Shown in pieces: positions 21,578 through 34,100 of a stretch of DNA of 64,000 nt. The stretch is from a virus. The position numbers and the translations under genes were made by a program. The stretch lies in IMG/VR virus record IMGVR_UViG_3300043787_000193, positions 1-64,000 of that record; one strand, 5' to 3'. Position 1 is the first letter of the stretch, and each line of letters starts with the position of its first letter. The notes under the pieces are model-generated. The model saw nothing but the letters and a program-made list of their open reading frames with translations, ran no database searches and was not told the DNA's origin.

Positions 21578-22079
21578 CGTCAGGAGCGGCAAAGCGAGCA
21601 GGCAGAGCGCCAGTGCGGTGATAGGTTTCCAGTTCCTCATCGGTCCAGCCGGCGAAGAGATCATGTGAAGAATTCCGGCTCGACATGCCGAAGATGTCTT
21701 TGAGTTCGCGCAGGGCGGCGACCTTGGCGGAATCGGTTTCGGCGCTGGTCGAAAGTGCGTCCAATCGGTTGATGATGTCGTTGCGCGTGATGGTGACGCC
21801 TTCGGCTTCGCGTTCTCCGAGGTTGGCGACGAACGCATCTTCCTTTTTCTTCAGCGCAGCCTGTACGTTGGGCAGGCTGAATAGCTTCGACGCTACCCGG
21901 TCGGGAGTCTTTGACTTCGAGCCGGCGTCGATGACCGCCTGAGTTTTGTTGCCCTTGAATTTCTCTACGCATTTGCGTTGAAAGGCGGTGAGGGGCTTGT
22001 CTTCCGGAGCTACCTGTTTACGCTTCTGGTTCTTCGTTTTCGAGTGCTTGGGTGCTGGTTTTGCCGGGTGCTTGGGCAT
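21567..22079 (-). CDS. terS: Small terminase subunit
   Basis: 170 residues. After a basic tail (KTKNQKRKQ) comes LTAFQRKCVEKFKGNKTQAV, then SLPNVQAALKKKEDAF, the Terminase_2 helix-turn-helix signature (family knowledge: recognises the packaging site). A central coiled-coil region and an acidic C-terminus (GWTDEELETYH) for docking on the large subunit follow. It is located immediately upstream of the large subunit, as usual. Confidence 0.8.
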   Translation of the reverse strand: MPKHPAKPAPKHSKTKNQKRKQVAPEDKPLTAFQRKCVEKFKGNKTQAVIDAGSKSKTPDRVASKLFSLPNVQAALKKKEDAFVANLGEREAEGVTITRNDIINRLDALSTSAETDSAKVAALRELKDIFGMSSRNSSHDLFAGWTDEELETYHRTGALPARFAAPDDET

Positions 22080-22142
22080 ACGAGTTGCTCCGTTCTTCGT
22101 AACTCGTTTGAGTTGGGGCGGTGCATGAGTAGGGCAGTGCGG

Positions 22143-25100
22143 TTATTGCGCGACCAGTTCGGATTGCGCCGGCGCTGGGCTCTGCCAGCTATAGCGGGCG
22201 CGGGCCTTCTTCTGGGACAAAATCTTTTCGAGCATCTTGATCTCGTGCTCGTCTTTGTCTTTGCGCGCGGCTTCCAGAACTTTTTCGGTCTCGGCGATCG
22301 TGAAGTTGTGCACCATGTCTTCGAGGGGGTCTAACTTGGCGCGATGTTCGAGGCTCAAAATCTGGCGGTGTGTCAGTTCGCGCTTGGCTTCGGCGTCTTT
22401 CAAGGGCTGGCGGTTGCCCTGGCGCAACTGGTCGAGGATCTCGCGGCGCTCCACGCGACTCTTGTGATCTTCCGGATACTCGGCTTCAGTGCCTACTTTC
22501 GCGGCGGCGATGTCTCCCGCAACTTTCTCGGCGCGGGTTTTCCCGAACTGCACCCCCGCCTGCTGCCAGAAGAATTTCTTTTTCTGTGCAGTGGTCTCGG
22601 CGCGTTCGTATTGCCCGACCTGTCCGAAGTCTCCGAGCAGGTAGTGCGCGAGTTGCTGATACTGGATGTCCCAAGGGGCGTGCGGGTCGTAAATTTGGTG
22701 CCCGGAAAAGAATTCCCGGTTGAGCGCCAACTCTGCCGCGCCTTTGGAGAACGGGGAAGGGGTCACCACTTTCTGCAACGCGCTCAATACATCCTGTTTG
22801 TGCTCGGCAACTTGCGTGGCGGCATCGACATAGCCGGCGGGTCCGGGACGACGCCATCGCGCATGCTTGTCGCCGGTCAACTTCTGCGCGGCTTTGTCGA
22901 AGACGTAGGGGAAGAGAACCATAGTGATCAACCCCAGCATGGCAAGGCGGTCCCAGCCTTTGCCGACTTCTTCCGCCTTGGTACGCCCAGCAGAAGGGGT
23001 CTGCGCGCCCAAGGCGGATTTCGCGCTTTCCGCGAAACTCTTCAGCAGGCCGTAGTGATACGCTCCGAACCAACTGATGAGCGGATTGCCCATGATCTTC
23101 GAAGCGGCGCGGCTGTCGGCGATGCGCGAGGGCAGGCGATATTCGGGGATGATCTTGCCCACTTCCTTGAAAGCGTCCGAGAGGGAAGTTCCGGGGTGTT
23201 CCGACTGGTACTGGTAGGCCGCCTGCAGATACATCACGTCGGAAGAGAACCAGGCCGCGATCGAGGAAGGCTTGTGCAGCAAGTTCAGCAGGTTCCCATG
23301 CTCGATGCCGAGCGCTTCCGCGATCTTCATGGCCCAGTGTTCTTTTTTGTCGAGGCCTTCGGCAAGCCGGTCGAAGAATAGTTTGTGGATGTCCTTCAGG
23401 TCTTCGCGGTGGGATTGCAGGGCGGCGCCGGCGTCGAGCGCGTCGAGGAAGTCCTGATTCTTTTCGAGCACGGCTTTCACTGCTTTGCCGCCCGTCTTGT
23501 AGATTGATTTCCACTTCCACGGGGCAAAACCGCTCAATCCCTTTTCGAAGCCCCAGCTTGCCGCGACGTTCAGCGGGTGGACGATGGGGTTGATCAGGTA
23601 GGCCGCGCGCAGGAACTTTTGTACGGTTTCCAGAACGCCAAATTGTCCCTTGTCTAATCTCTCGGCGTAGTCATTCAGCACTTCGGCGGTGCGGGGCTCG
23701 AAGTAGTAGCCGCGGAACTGGGGTAGAGTGGTGGTCTTCCAGCCTTTGGGCGGATTGCCGGTTCCGTTCCACGCTACTTCTTTGAATTCCGGGGAGGCTT
23801 TGTAGGCGTTGAGGAAGCGCAGGGCATCGACAGCCGAGCCAAGTTGTACGTTGGACGCAAAGAGAGAGGCGAACAGCGAGTGATAGTACTCCAGTTCGGT
23901 GTTGGCTTCGATCTCCTTAGTGGTAGCCTGCGTCACTTTCCAGTCGTAGCCGTCCGGCCCTTCCACGATCTTTCCTTTTTCGTAGAAGACAGAATTCGGC
24001 TCGCCCTCGGGGAAGGTTTCATTCTCGACCGGCGAGCGGCCTTTGGCGTTTTTCACAGCGCCTAGCTCCGTGGGTTCGCCGTTCACCCACATGGTTGCTT
24101 TACCGTCTTTGATCGAGATCACGCGCCGTTCGTCACCGTCCGGGGATTCAATCGCCATCATGGTGCGGGTTTTGGTCTGGGGGGCGGATTTCGAGAGAGT
24201 CCCTCTGGTCCCGACAGCTTTCACGCCGCGGGCGATGCGGTCCAGCATGCCGCCTTTGCCTTTCACTGATCGCGAGACGTAGTTCTCGATGGGGATGCCG
24301 CCGTCGGTTAACTCTTCGAAATACTCCGTGTTCTGCTCATCGAGCGGCAGGGCCACGTCGTCGAACCAATCATCCTGGCGCGCGTCGAGTTGCACGTTCT
24401 CGGGGTCTTCCTTGTGATCGTAGAGAACGGCATCGGAAGCGTGAGTCAGTCCTTGCTTCTTGAGTTTCTCGAAGGCGTCTTTCGCCCGGAGAATGCGCGC
24501 CTGTTTTCGAGTGTCAAGGGTTTCGAGGCCGCGTTGTAAGTTGCGCGCGAGTTCGGTCGCGCGATTGACTTCCCGCACGTAGTTACCGATCGTGCCGGCG
24601 GCCTCGGCCACGGCTTTTGCGAGTTCACCGGGGCGGGCTTCGCCGGATTCATCCTTGATCAGCCGGCCCAGCACGGAATCGCCGCTCTCTGGTTCGTCTT
24701 CTCCCTGATCGGCGCTGGCGTCGATGTCGGAAGCGATTTCCTGTTCGTGCGCCGCCTGAAATTCGTCGTTGCCAAGACGCTGGTTGACTTCGCGCAATTC
24801 GCGGCGGCCTTCAGTCAGTTCCTTGGTGTCGAAGGCTTTCTCTTCTTTCGCGAGTTCTTCAAGGCGGGCGACGCGATCGCGGCGGAACTTGATTGCCCCT
24901 TCCATCTCTTCAATGGTGTGCGGCAGGTTGCGCAGAACGTGTTCTGCTGATCGAACCACAGAGGAGAGGGTTGTTTCGGGGGCGGTATATGTCCCGTTCG
25001 AGAGTCCGTCGATGCCTTCTGGCCCCCTGTGTTCTCCGACTCCCGCGCCGCCCCATGAGCGGTAGATGGTGGGGTAGGGAAGCCGGTATTCGAGGTATTC

Positions 25101-28100
25101 AACCTGCCCCTCGCTCAATTTTCCGCTTTCTTTGCGGTCTCTTAGATAGTCGTTGATGCCCTTTGTCGGGTTCTTCTTCAGGAATTCGGCGAGGTGGTCG
25201 CTACTGTCGCCCTGCTTGAGTTTGGGCTCAACGATGATTGGTAGCCCGTTCAGCTTGAGGTGTAGATTGGAAAGAGGGGTTTCCTGCTTTTCCAGCCACT
25301 CGTTTGCTTTGGTCCGGTCATCAAACTTCTGCCCGAGAATGTCGAGGCTGAAGGTTTTTCCGTCCGCGCCTGTGGCTTCGCGGTAGTTGGCCGCCGCCTG
25401 CTCCATCGAGGCTTTGCCCGCCTTGAAGCGTGCGATGCGGTTCTCTTCGCTTTCGATCAGCCCTTGCCGTTGCCGCGCCTGGGCATCGTGCTGCTCGGAT
25501 AGAATCTCCTGTTTGCGAATCTTTGCTTCCAGTTCCATCTTCCGCTTTACGTCGGGGTTGCCGGAGGCGATGGCCTTCATTTCTTCGTAGGAGAGAACGG
25601 CGTCCGAGGCGGCGTCGGTGATGGTGTCGCCCACGTCCTTGCCGGCGAGCGCCTGCCAGATGAATTTCGCTTTCCCCTCGAGCGTCTGCCCCATGTAGGC
25701 ATCGAAGGAGTGCTCGGTTGCGTACCAGTAGAGCCGGACAACGGGGTTAGTGTTGCCCTGGCGCTCGATGCGACCGGTGCGCTGCTCCAGTTCGCCCGGC
25801 TTCCACGGGAAATCTACGTGATGCTCGGCGATGAGCCGCCGCTGTGCGTTGGTCCCCGCGCCCATCTTCTGCGTCGAACCCAGCAGGACGCGGACCTTGC
25901 CCTCGTTGACTTCATCGAACAGGGCGAGTTTCTTTTCCGGGTTGTCGTAATCGTGGATGATGGCGATTTCGTTTTTCGGAATCCCTTGCTTCACCAGCAG
26001 ATCGCGGATCTCGTGGTAGAGATTGAATTCTTCTTTCTTGGTCGCGGGGTTGGTGTAGCGGAAGCGATCGGCGAAGATCATTTGCGTGACCTTGTTGGCT
26101 TCGCCGTCTTTATATTCCCGAACTACGTTCTTGACCACATCGTGAATCTTTGAGTACTGCCCGGAGGCCTTCGGATCGAGCAGGCGCGGATCGGTCGCCG
26201 CCAGCCGCCCCTCGGTGACCACCGAGAGCATGTTGTCTTCCTCCGGCTTCGGCTTCGGGAAGTACTCCATCTTCACGCGCTTGCCCACCTTGCCGGTCTT
26301 CGGGTCGGTGTATTCCTCCATCACGGGCTTCCCGGCGTCGTCGAGCACGGGAACGCCTTCTCCGCGGATCGCCGCGGCGCGCCGGACCAGGTTGCGCACA
26401 ATCGGTTCGATGTCGGGGTTCTTGACGCTCACCATCTTCGGCCCGCCGCCTTCGATCTTCGGCAGCAGGGCTTTTAATTCCGGCAAGTCCTCATTGGTCT
26501 TCACGTCGGCGAAGGAGTTGAACATCCGTTGCAACTCTTGCACGTTGGTGAATTCGGCGAACTTGGAGCGGGGTTTGTAGCTCTCGGCGTCGGGCGAGAG
26601 TTCCATGGCGGTGATGATCTTGCCGAAGTTGGCGGCCCAGTCGTCGAAGTATTTGATCCCGGCCTTTTCGAGCACGTCCGGGGCGACGTAGCGAATCATG
26701 TTGTACATCTCCGCCATGGTGTTCTGCACCGGGGTGCCGGTCGCGAAGTACACGCCGCGGTTGTTGTTGCGGTCGAGAAGGTAGTCCGTCTTCATCTTCA
26801 GCCGCGTGGCGCGTTTTGCGTTGCCCTGGGCGAGGCCGGCCACGCGCTGCATCTTGGTGTAGAACAGCAGATTCTTGTATTCGTGGGCTTCGTCCACGAA
26901 CAGAGTGTCGATGCCGGTATCGTCGAAGTTGATGGCCTTGTCTGATTTCAGGTTGGCGAGCGAGGCGATCTTCGCCTCCAGATTGGCCTTTGCCTTCTCC
27001 ATCTGTTTCACTGAACGCTTGTGCGCGCGACTGGAGGCCTTGTCCCGGTTGCCGCGGCCCTGCGCTTCCATGCCTCGAATCGTTTCTTCCAGTTCGTCGA
27101 GGTCCTTTTCGAGCGTCTTGCGCTGGCGCTCGGCGGAAATATCCATCAGGTTGAAATGGGAGTGGGGCATGATGATGGCGTCCCAATCGTTGTTCGCCAT
27201 CTTTGCCATCGCGATCTGCCGGTTCTTCGCGCTGAAATCGTCTTTTCCTACCACCATGACGTTCGCGCCGGGGTAGAGCTTCGACCAGTCCCGCGCCCAC
27301 TGCTCGACCAGGTGATTCGGGACGGCGTAAAGAATCTTCTTGGCAAGCCCCAACCGCCGCAACTCGGCTCCGCTCGCGATCATGTTGTAGGTCTTGCCCG
27401 CGCCGACGACTTGCGCGATCAGGCCACGGCCCTGCTGCACGTTGCGCCAGATTCCATCTCGCTGGTGGGGCATGAACTGACTATTGCGCAGCACTGCCAG
27501 ATTCGCGCCGGGGAAGGTCAGGTGTGCGCCGTCCGCCTTCGGTGCGACCAGATTGTTGTATTTGTCGTTGAACAGGCGCGCCAGTTGCGGAGACCACTCG
27601 CGGTGATCCTTCATCCACTTCGAGAAGTTGTCGCTGAGTTTCTCTTGCAGTTCGCGGGCGGCGACGGTGCGCTTCTGATTCACCACGCGCCGCTCTGCGG
27701 TTTTCCCCTCGTCGTTGATGTAGGTTTGCAGATCGTAGGAAGTCGGCTGTTTCAGGTTCAGCGCCAGCTCCATCAGATCGGTCGCGGAGAATTCGGCGTT
27801 CCCGTATTGGCTGATGTTCTCCGCCGACTCGCGCGTGTTGTCGATCTTCCAGGTGCCGCCGACGCTTGAAACCTTCACGTCATAGGGTTGCTTCAGGAAG
27901 TCGTTCAGGAATTGCTGGGTGGCTTCGGTGGGAATCCACGTCGCTCCCGGCCGCACGGCGATGCGCTCGATAGGCTTGTCGGGAGGGATGACCTTTTCGA
28001 GGGCCTCCACATTGGCCTGATATTCTTTGGCTCCTTGCGCGACGGCCGCTTTCGCGTCGGCGAGTTTGTCGCGCACGTAGCCCGAGAGATAGTCGTCGGC

Positions 28101-31100
28101 CATCTTGTAATCGCCGCCGACTGGATCGCGGAAGACCAAGCCCTTATCCAGCAACTCCTTTGCGACTTCAGCGAGATCCTTGCCGGCGAGCTGTGCCATG
28201 AACTCCAGGTCGGGCCGGCCACGTTCGTTGAGCACCTGAAAGAGCGCGTCTTTCGGGTTGGAGGAGAGTGAAGTTGCGGTCAACTGCTCGCGCGGGAAGA
28301 TGGTGCGCCGGGTGAAGATTTCCGCCGGTGTGGTTCGCTTGGTGGTCTTGTTGAATTGTTCCAGGGCCGCGAGGCGCGGGTAGTACGGGTCTTGCCCGAA
28401 GACGTTCGCCGCCGCGGGGCTGCGCACCAGGCCGTGCTTGTCGAGGTAGGTTTTGTAATCCTTCAGCAAAGCCTTCTGCTTCTGGGCCACGATGCTGTTC
28501 CCGATGTCGTCGTTGGGAACGGTTTTCATGGTGTACATCAGATCGGTGAGGGTGTCGCGCAGCTTGATCAGCTTCTTGACTCGATCCACAAACACCGGAG
28601 ACGTTCCGCCTTCCTTGGCGCGGATGTTCGGCGGGTTCAGCAGAGTCCCACCGTTGTGCTTCTGGCGGACCTCGCCCTTGTCGTCAAGGAAGTAGTTGCC
28701 GTCGATCAGGTGCTCGGGGGCGAGGTTCAAAGTCTCAGCCGGGAATAGTCGCGTGGATTTGTAATCGTCGATGACGTTCTTCGGCACGCGCTCCAGGGCT
28801 TCCTTGAGTTGATCTTCGAAGGGCTTCTCTTTATCCGGCAGCAGCACGAGATCGTTCGAGCCGTACATGCGGCGCGAGATGGCGAGTTTGCCGAGCATGT
28901 TCTCGGGGTGCTTATTGAAGTACTCGTTCAGAAAATCCTTCGCCATGCCGCCGTCTTGCTCGTGCGGGGCTTCGACGGGAACGACCTTGGTGAAAGGCTG
29001 GCCTTCGGACTCAACCCCTGGCGCGCGCTTTTGAAAGATCAGCAAATCGGTGGTGACGTGGGTGCCGGCGGTCTTCTCGAATGTCGTAGCAGGGAAGCGA
29101 AGGGCAAATACCAGATCGGCCTTATTCGCCATGACCTCCCGGATGCGCTCGTTCGGTTTATCGAGTGTGCCGGTTGAGGAGATCAGCGCCGCCACTCCGC
29201 CGGGCCGCAATTTGTCGAGAGACTTCACGATGAAGTAATCGTGGATGCGCGCCTTCAGCTTGGGATAGTGCGGGTCAAAGATTTCCTCCCCGAACGGAAC
29301 GTTGCCGATCACCATGTCAATGGAGTTGTCCGGCAGCATGAGATCGACGAAGTTCTTGTTAAACAGGTTCGCCGAGGGATATAGCAATTTTGCGATGTTG
29401 AACGTGGTCGGGTCGAGTTCATTGCCGATGGCCTGGCTCTTACCGCGGATCGCCTTCGGCATCGTCCCAAAGAAGTTCCCGCTACCCATCGAGGGCTCTA
29501 ACAACGTTCCGCCCGTGAAGCCGAGCCGCTTGGCGGCGTCCCACATGAAGCGCGTGATCTGCGGGGAAGTGAAGTGGGCGTTGATGGTCGAGGCGCGGGC
29601 GCGCGTGATCTCGTCCGGAGTCATCAACTCTTTGAGTTGGTTGTGGGCTTCGATCCACTTCTTCTGTTCGCCGTAGGGAGAATCGTAGGGACGGAAAGCG
29701 TGCGGCAGTGCGCCCCAGCCCACGTAGTGCGCCAGAGCATCACGGTCTTCGTCGGTGAGTTTGATTTCGCCGGCGAGAACTTTCTTGAGGATGTTAAGGG
29801 CTTTGAGATTCCACGCGAGGCGTTGCGTGTTGCCGGCGGCGACCGAGAAATCTTCCGGATGAGTGAACCAGTCGGCGTTCTTGCGAGTGGCTACGCCTTC
29901 TGTTCTTCGAGTTCCGCGTCCTCCGGCAGTCTCTCCGACGGCAGGAATAGGTGTTCGTTCGCCAGTTCCTGTGCCTGGTCGAGGCTCAACCCCTTCTTTT
30001 CCGCTTCCTGCAACACGCGGACTGCGTTCTCCGCCGCGTTGTCCAGGCGTGGATTCAACTGATTGCTCCGTTCGAGCGACTTCACCAGCTTGGGGTTCCA
30101 CTCGCGCCAGTTCCGCTCCGCGTCCGCTCTCAGGACTGGGAACCTCGCGTCTTCCTTCGGTGGTAGGCTGAGGTTGTTCATGGCCTGCTCCGGGCTCTAT
30201 TTTAGCCCCGTTGGGAGCGGTTGGCGCAAGATTTTCTTTTGTGGGCTCTACCGCTTGGCCGCGGAAGGTGAAGGGGTGTTTCTTACGGTAGGCCTGCTCT
30301 TTCTGCAACATCGCCAGTTCTTTTTGCAGGGCTGGAACCGTGGCCGCGCGATTCGGATTCGCAATGTGAGCCTCAACCTGCGCCGCCCGTTTCGCGATAA
30401 CTTCGTCGCTGGCTTTCTGGATCGGATGCCAGTCTCCCTTAAAGAAGAAGCCTTTCTCGTGACCCTGTTCCATCTCCGGAGTGTGTTCTGCCGCCGCCGG
30501 CTTCGCTTCCGCATTCCTAGTGTCGATCCAGTCTTCAGCTTCTGCGCGGGTTTTGAATCCGGTTGCAACCGTTTTCGTTGGCCCAGAGGTGTCGATAACG
30601 TTGAAGCCAGCGCCAACACCCGGCATTGCCACTTCGTATTGTGGCTTTTCGGTGACCGGAGTCGCAGCAATGCCGCCCTCTTCGGTCGGGGTGATCTCGT
30701 GTTTCTGCCAGGAGAATTTCGGCTTGGGCTTTTCTGCGACAGCGACGCCTTCATCCTTAGGTCGCTCGAAGGCTTCCAGATTCTCAAGCTTGATATTCTC
30801 GACGTGGCCGCTGAGTTCTTCGCTGCCGTGCCCAACGTAGCGTTCCACTGTGGCTGATTTCGCGTCGGAGTCAACGATCTTGCCGTGGCGCACGGTGCCG
30901 CTCTTATCGGTCCAGCGAACAGGCTGCCCGTCTTTGAACTTCGGCCCCCCACCCTTCCCAACTCCCGCTCCCACAAACGTCGGCAGCCCATAAGAGTAGT
31001 TCGGCTCGACTTGCGGAGTGACGGGCTTCTTCGGTTTCTCCAGCGCGATCTCCGGCATCTTCATCCCCGCCGCCGTGCCGCGCTTCGTCATAAACGACTT

Positions 31101-34100
31101 GATCGGCGACATCGCTTTCGCGAGAGCCTCTTCGGTCGCGAGCTTCGGACTCTGAATTAAATCCATCAGGGATTGCGCTGCGTGCGCGGGCGCTTTCCAG
31201 TAGGGCCATCCGTCGCTGTGGGAATCGACTTCTTCGACAAATTCTTTGAGGAACTTTGTGGCCTTGCCGAGTACGGGATGTTTGGCGAATCGTTCTACGG
31301 CTTCATCCACATCCCAGCGGTTCAGCCAGTGGCCGTGGGGGATTTCGACCGGTCGCGTCTCGCCGGCGCCCGACGACTGATCCGTCGTTTCCTCCGGCGC
31401 AGGCGACGGCTTCGCTCTCCACGATTCCCGTCGCGGGGCGGGCTTGCCCTCCAGCTTGACCATTTCCTGCGATCCATCTTTTTTCGAGATGGCGATTTCT
31501 GAGACCGTGAACTTCTTTCCCTTGGTGACATCCATCCCCACGTAGCGATCCGCTTTCGCTGGATCCACGTAAGCCACCGTTGCGTGCGGTTTGTACTCTT
31601 TGAACGAGGGTTCGGCGAAGTCTCCGTGCTTTTCGAGGTCCGCGTTCAGGCGATGCAACTCTGGGGCAACGATTGGCGCGATGATCGGGGCAGAGCCTTC
31701 GGAGTGTTCGCTGACGGGGAATTTCTCGGTCGGGCCGAGCGACGCCTCAAACGGAGCTTGTTCGGAGAGGAACTTGCGGACGCCTTCGGTATCTTCCCCT
31801 TGAATCCCATATCTGACGGTAACGTGATTGCCGCCGTCCCCAATTTCTTTTCCCTTACCCGCGAGGTCGGAGTCCGAGATGCGAGAGCGCGCCGATTCTA
31901 GGGCTTTCGCCGCTTCGGATTCGGCGGGGATGTTGGCCTGAGTGGAACCAAATTTGTACTTCGGGGTTTCAGCTTCAGCAACTTTCGCAATTTGCGCTGG
32001 TTCTCCGGGCGGCTGAGGATGTCCGCTACCGCTGGGTCGTCCAGCAGTTTCAGCAGGGATTCCGCCTGCTCCGCTCGGCTCACGAGGCGGAAGGGCAGTT
32101 GAAACGGTTTCATTGGCTGGGGTTTTGGCGGGTTCCGCAACCGCTCCAGATACAACTCGTTGCACCGCTCCACCGTTAGGTCCACGATCTGCTGTATTGT
32201 GATCTGCGCCATTTCCCGATTCTACTTTCTTCCCCGGTTCAACCGCTCCCCCTTTTTCTCGTCCGCTTCTGGTGATGAATCCCCCCGGCTTCGGCTTCTC
32301 TCCCAACTCCATTTCCAAGTTGCGGGAGTGGGTGACGACGACCGGCTTTTCCCCCTTAGCGACTAACGCTTCGACATCCTTCAATGCCGCATCTTGCCGC
32401 TCGCGGGCCTGATTCCACGTTTCGCCGCCTTTCGGAAGCTGGTCAGGGTTCTGCTCGTAGGAGTTCCAGATGGGAGTAGCTTCGCCGACCTTTAGGCCTT
32501 CGGTTTCCGGAACGTGCTGCGGGCGGAGGCGAGAATCTTCTTGGACCGGTATTCCTAATTGCTTGCCGACGATGTCTGCGGTCTGTCGGGCGCGGGGTAA
32601 ATCGCTGGTGATGATCACTGTCGGCTTTTGCTCTTGGATGCCCGCAGCGAGCTTCTGGGCGGCGGCTCGGCCCCGTTCGTCAAGGGGTTCGTCCGTCCAG
32701 CCGGCTACGGTCTCGTTCGCCCCCGCCTGGTCGAGTTTGGTTTCCCCGTGGCGGGCGAAGATGATGGAGCCTTTGGTGACGTCAGATTGGGCGACTTGTT
32801 CTACTGCGGGTGCGCTGGCTCGTCCTGAATTCTCTGGAGTTCCTTCGCCGAGATGAACCACCCCTGACTCGCCAGCGCTTCCGAGATTTCCTGTTTCGTT
32901 CGCGGGTCGCGTGCTAACGCCGCGCGCAGTTCCTTGTTCGTCCTGATGAAGTCCCCTGCGTCCATTCGGGAGGCCATTTTCTTGAGTGCCGCTCTGAGCC
33001 GCTCGTGCACTTCCATTGCCCGATTCTACCTCCGCCCTCTTCACCGCTCCCCATTTTTCTGCCGGGACACTGGCTTTTCCCCCACCATCGAGCGCCACAC
33101 GAATCAGTCTTGAATTGGCGTGGGCAACCGTTCCAGTATCGCCCTTCGGTAGGACAACCCGATCTCCGACTGCAAATGCTTGCGATGGCTTCCCCGGTTC
33201 CTGAGTTGATTCGTCGAGCGTAAATCCGGCGGGAGGGGCGGGAACTGGTTCTGCGGCTGCTTTCTTTGCTTGCGCGTCTTGCCGGCCGATTTCTTCATTG
33301 ATCAACCTCTGGGCCAAAGTCTCCGCTTGTTTCTGGTTGCGCACGATCTCGACTTTGCCGTCGATGGTGAGCTTGCCCTGGTTCAATAATTCTGTGGCGA
33401 GGGCGGTGTGTGCCGCGAGCGTCGCCTGCGGCCGCTCTTCGTGCGGAAGTTTCGCGATCTTGTCCCCGATGTCCGCGATCTCGTCCATGCTGATCGAGTG
33501 CATGGGTTGGACTTGGCCAGGTAAGGCAAGAGGAGGTTCTCCGGGCTGACGCGGGGCGGGCGGCGGAGGTGTCGGGCTGAAGCGTCCGGCACGTCGCAGA
33601 ATGTCGGCTGAATGGTTGAGGTTTGTCATCTCCTCCATGTGTGCCGGATTCACGTCGGGGTGAAGATTGAAAGCCGCAGCACGGTGAGCTGCGTTGAATT
33701 GCTCAAGCGCCGGTTCTGCAGGAAGATCGACGCCTGTGTAGTTGTAGACCAGGTTCCGGAACAGTGCTTCAGCTCGAGGAACGCCTTCGGGGGGAAGGGC
33801 TTCGTAGGGCTTGCCATGCAGGGCGGGACTGAGTAACAGCGCTCCTACTCCGGTTTGTGCGCCGAGTTCCGCGCGCTGCTCGGGCGTCATCTCATCCCAG
33901 TGCTCGTAGAGATTCTGGGCTCCCTCTGCGGTCTGCAATCCGATTTGGCCCCGGAAGCCTACGGACATCAGTTTTTGCAACAAGGGCCGGGCCGCACTGC
34001 TGGCGAAGAACGGCCACATGCGCGGATCAGCTACAACGCCGCCAGCCATTTCTCCAGCACCTTTCAACACCCCCTGCTCGACCGGATGTTCCTCTTCGGC

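Noticed and set aside
22344-23381. Long plus-strand frames opposite the giant gene
   Set aside because: They have no ribosome sites or recognisable motifs and mirror the codon bias of the 4155-residue gene.
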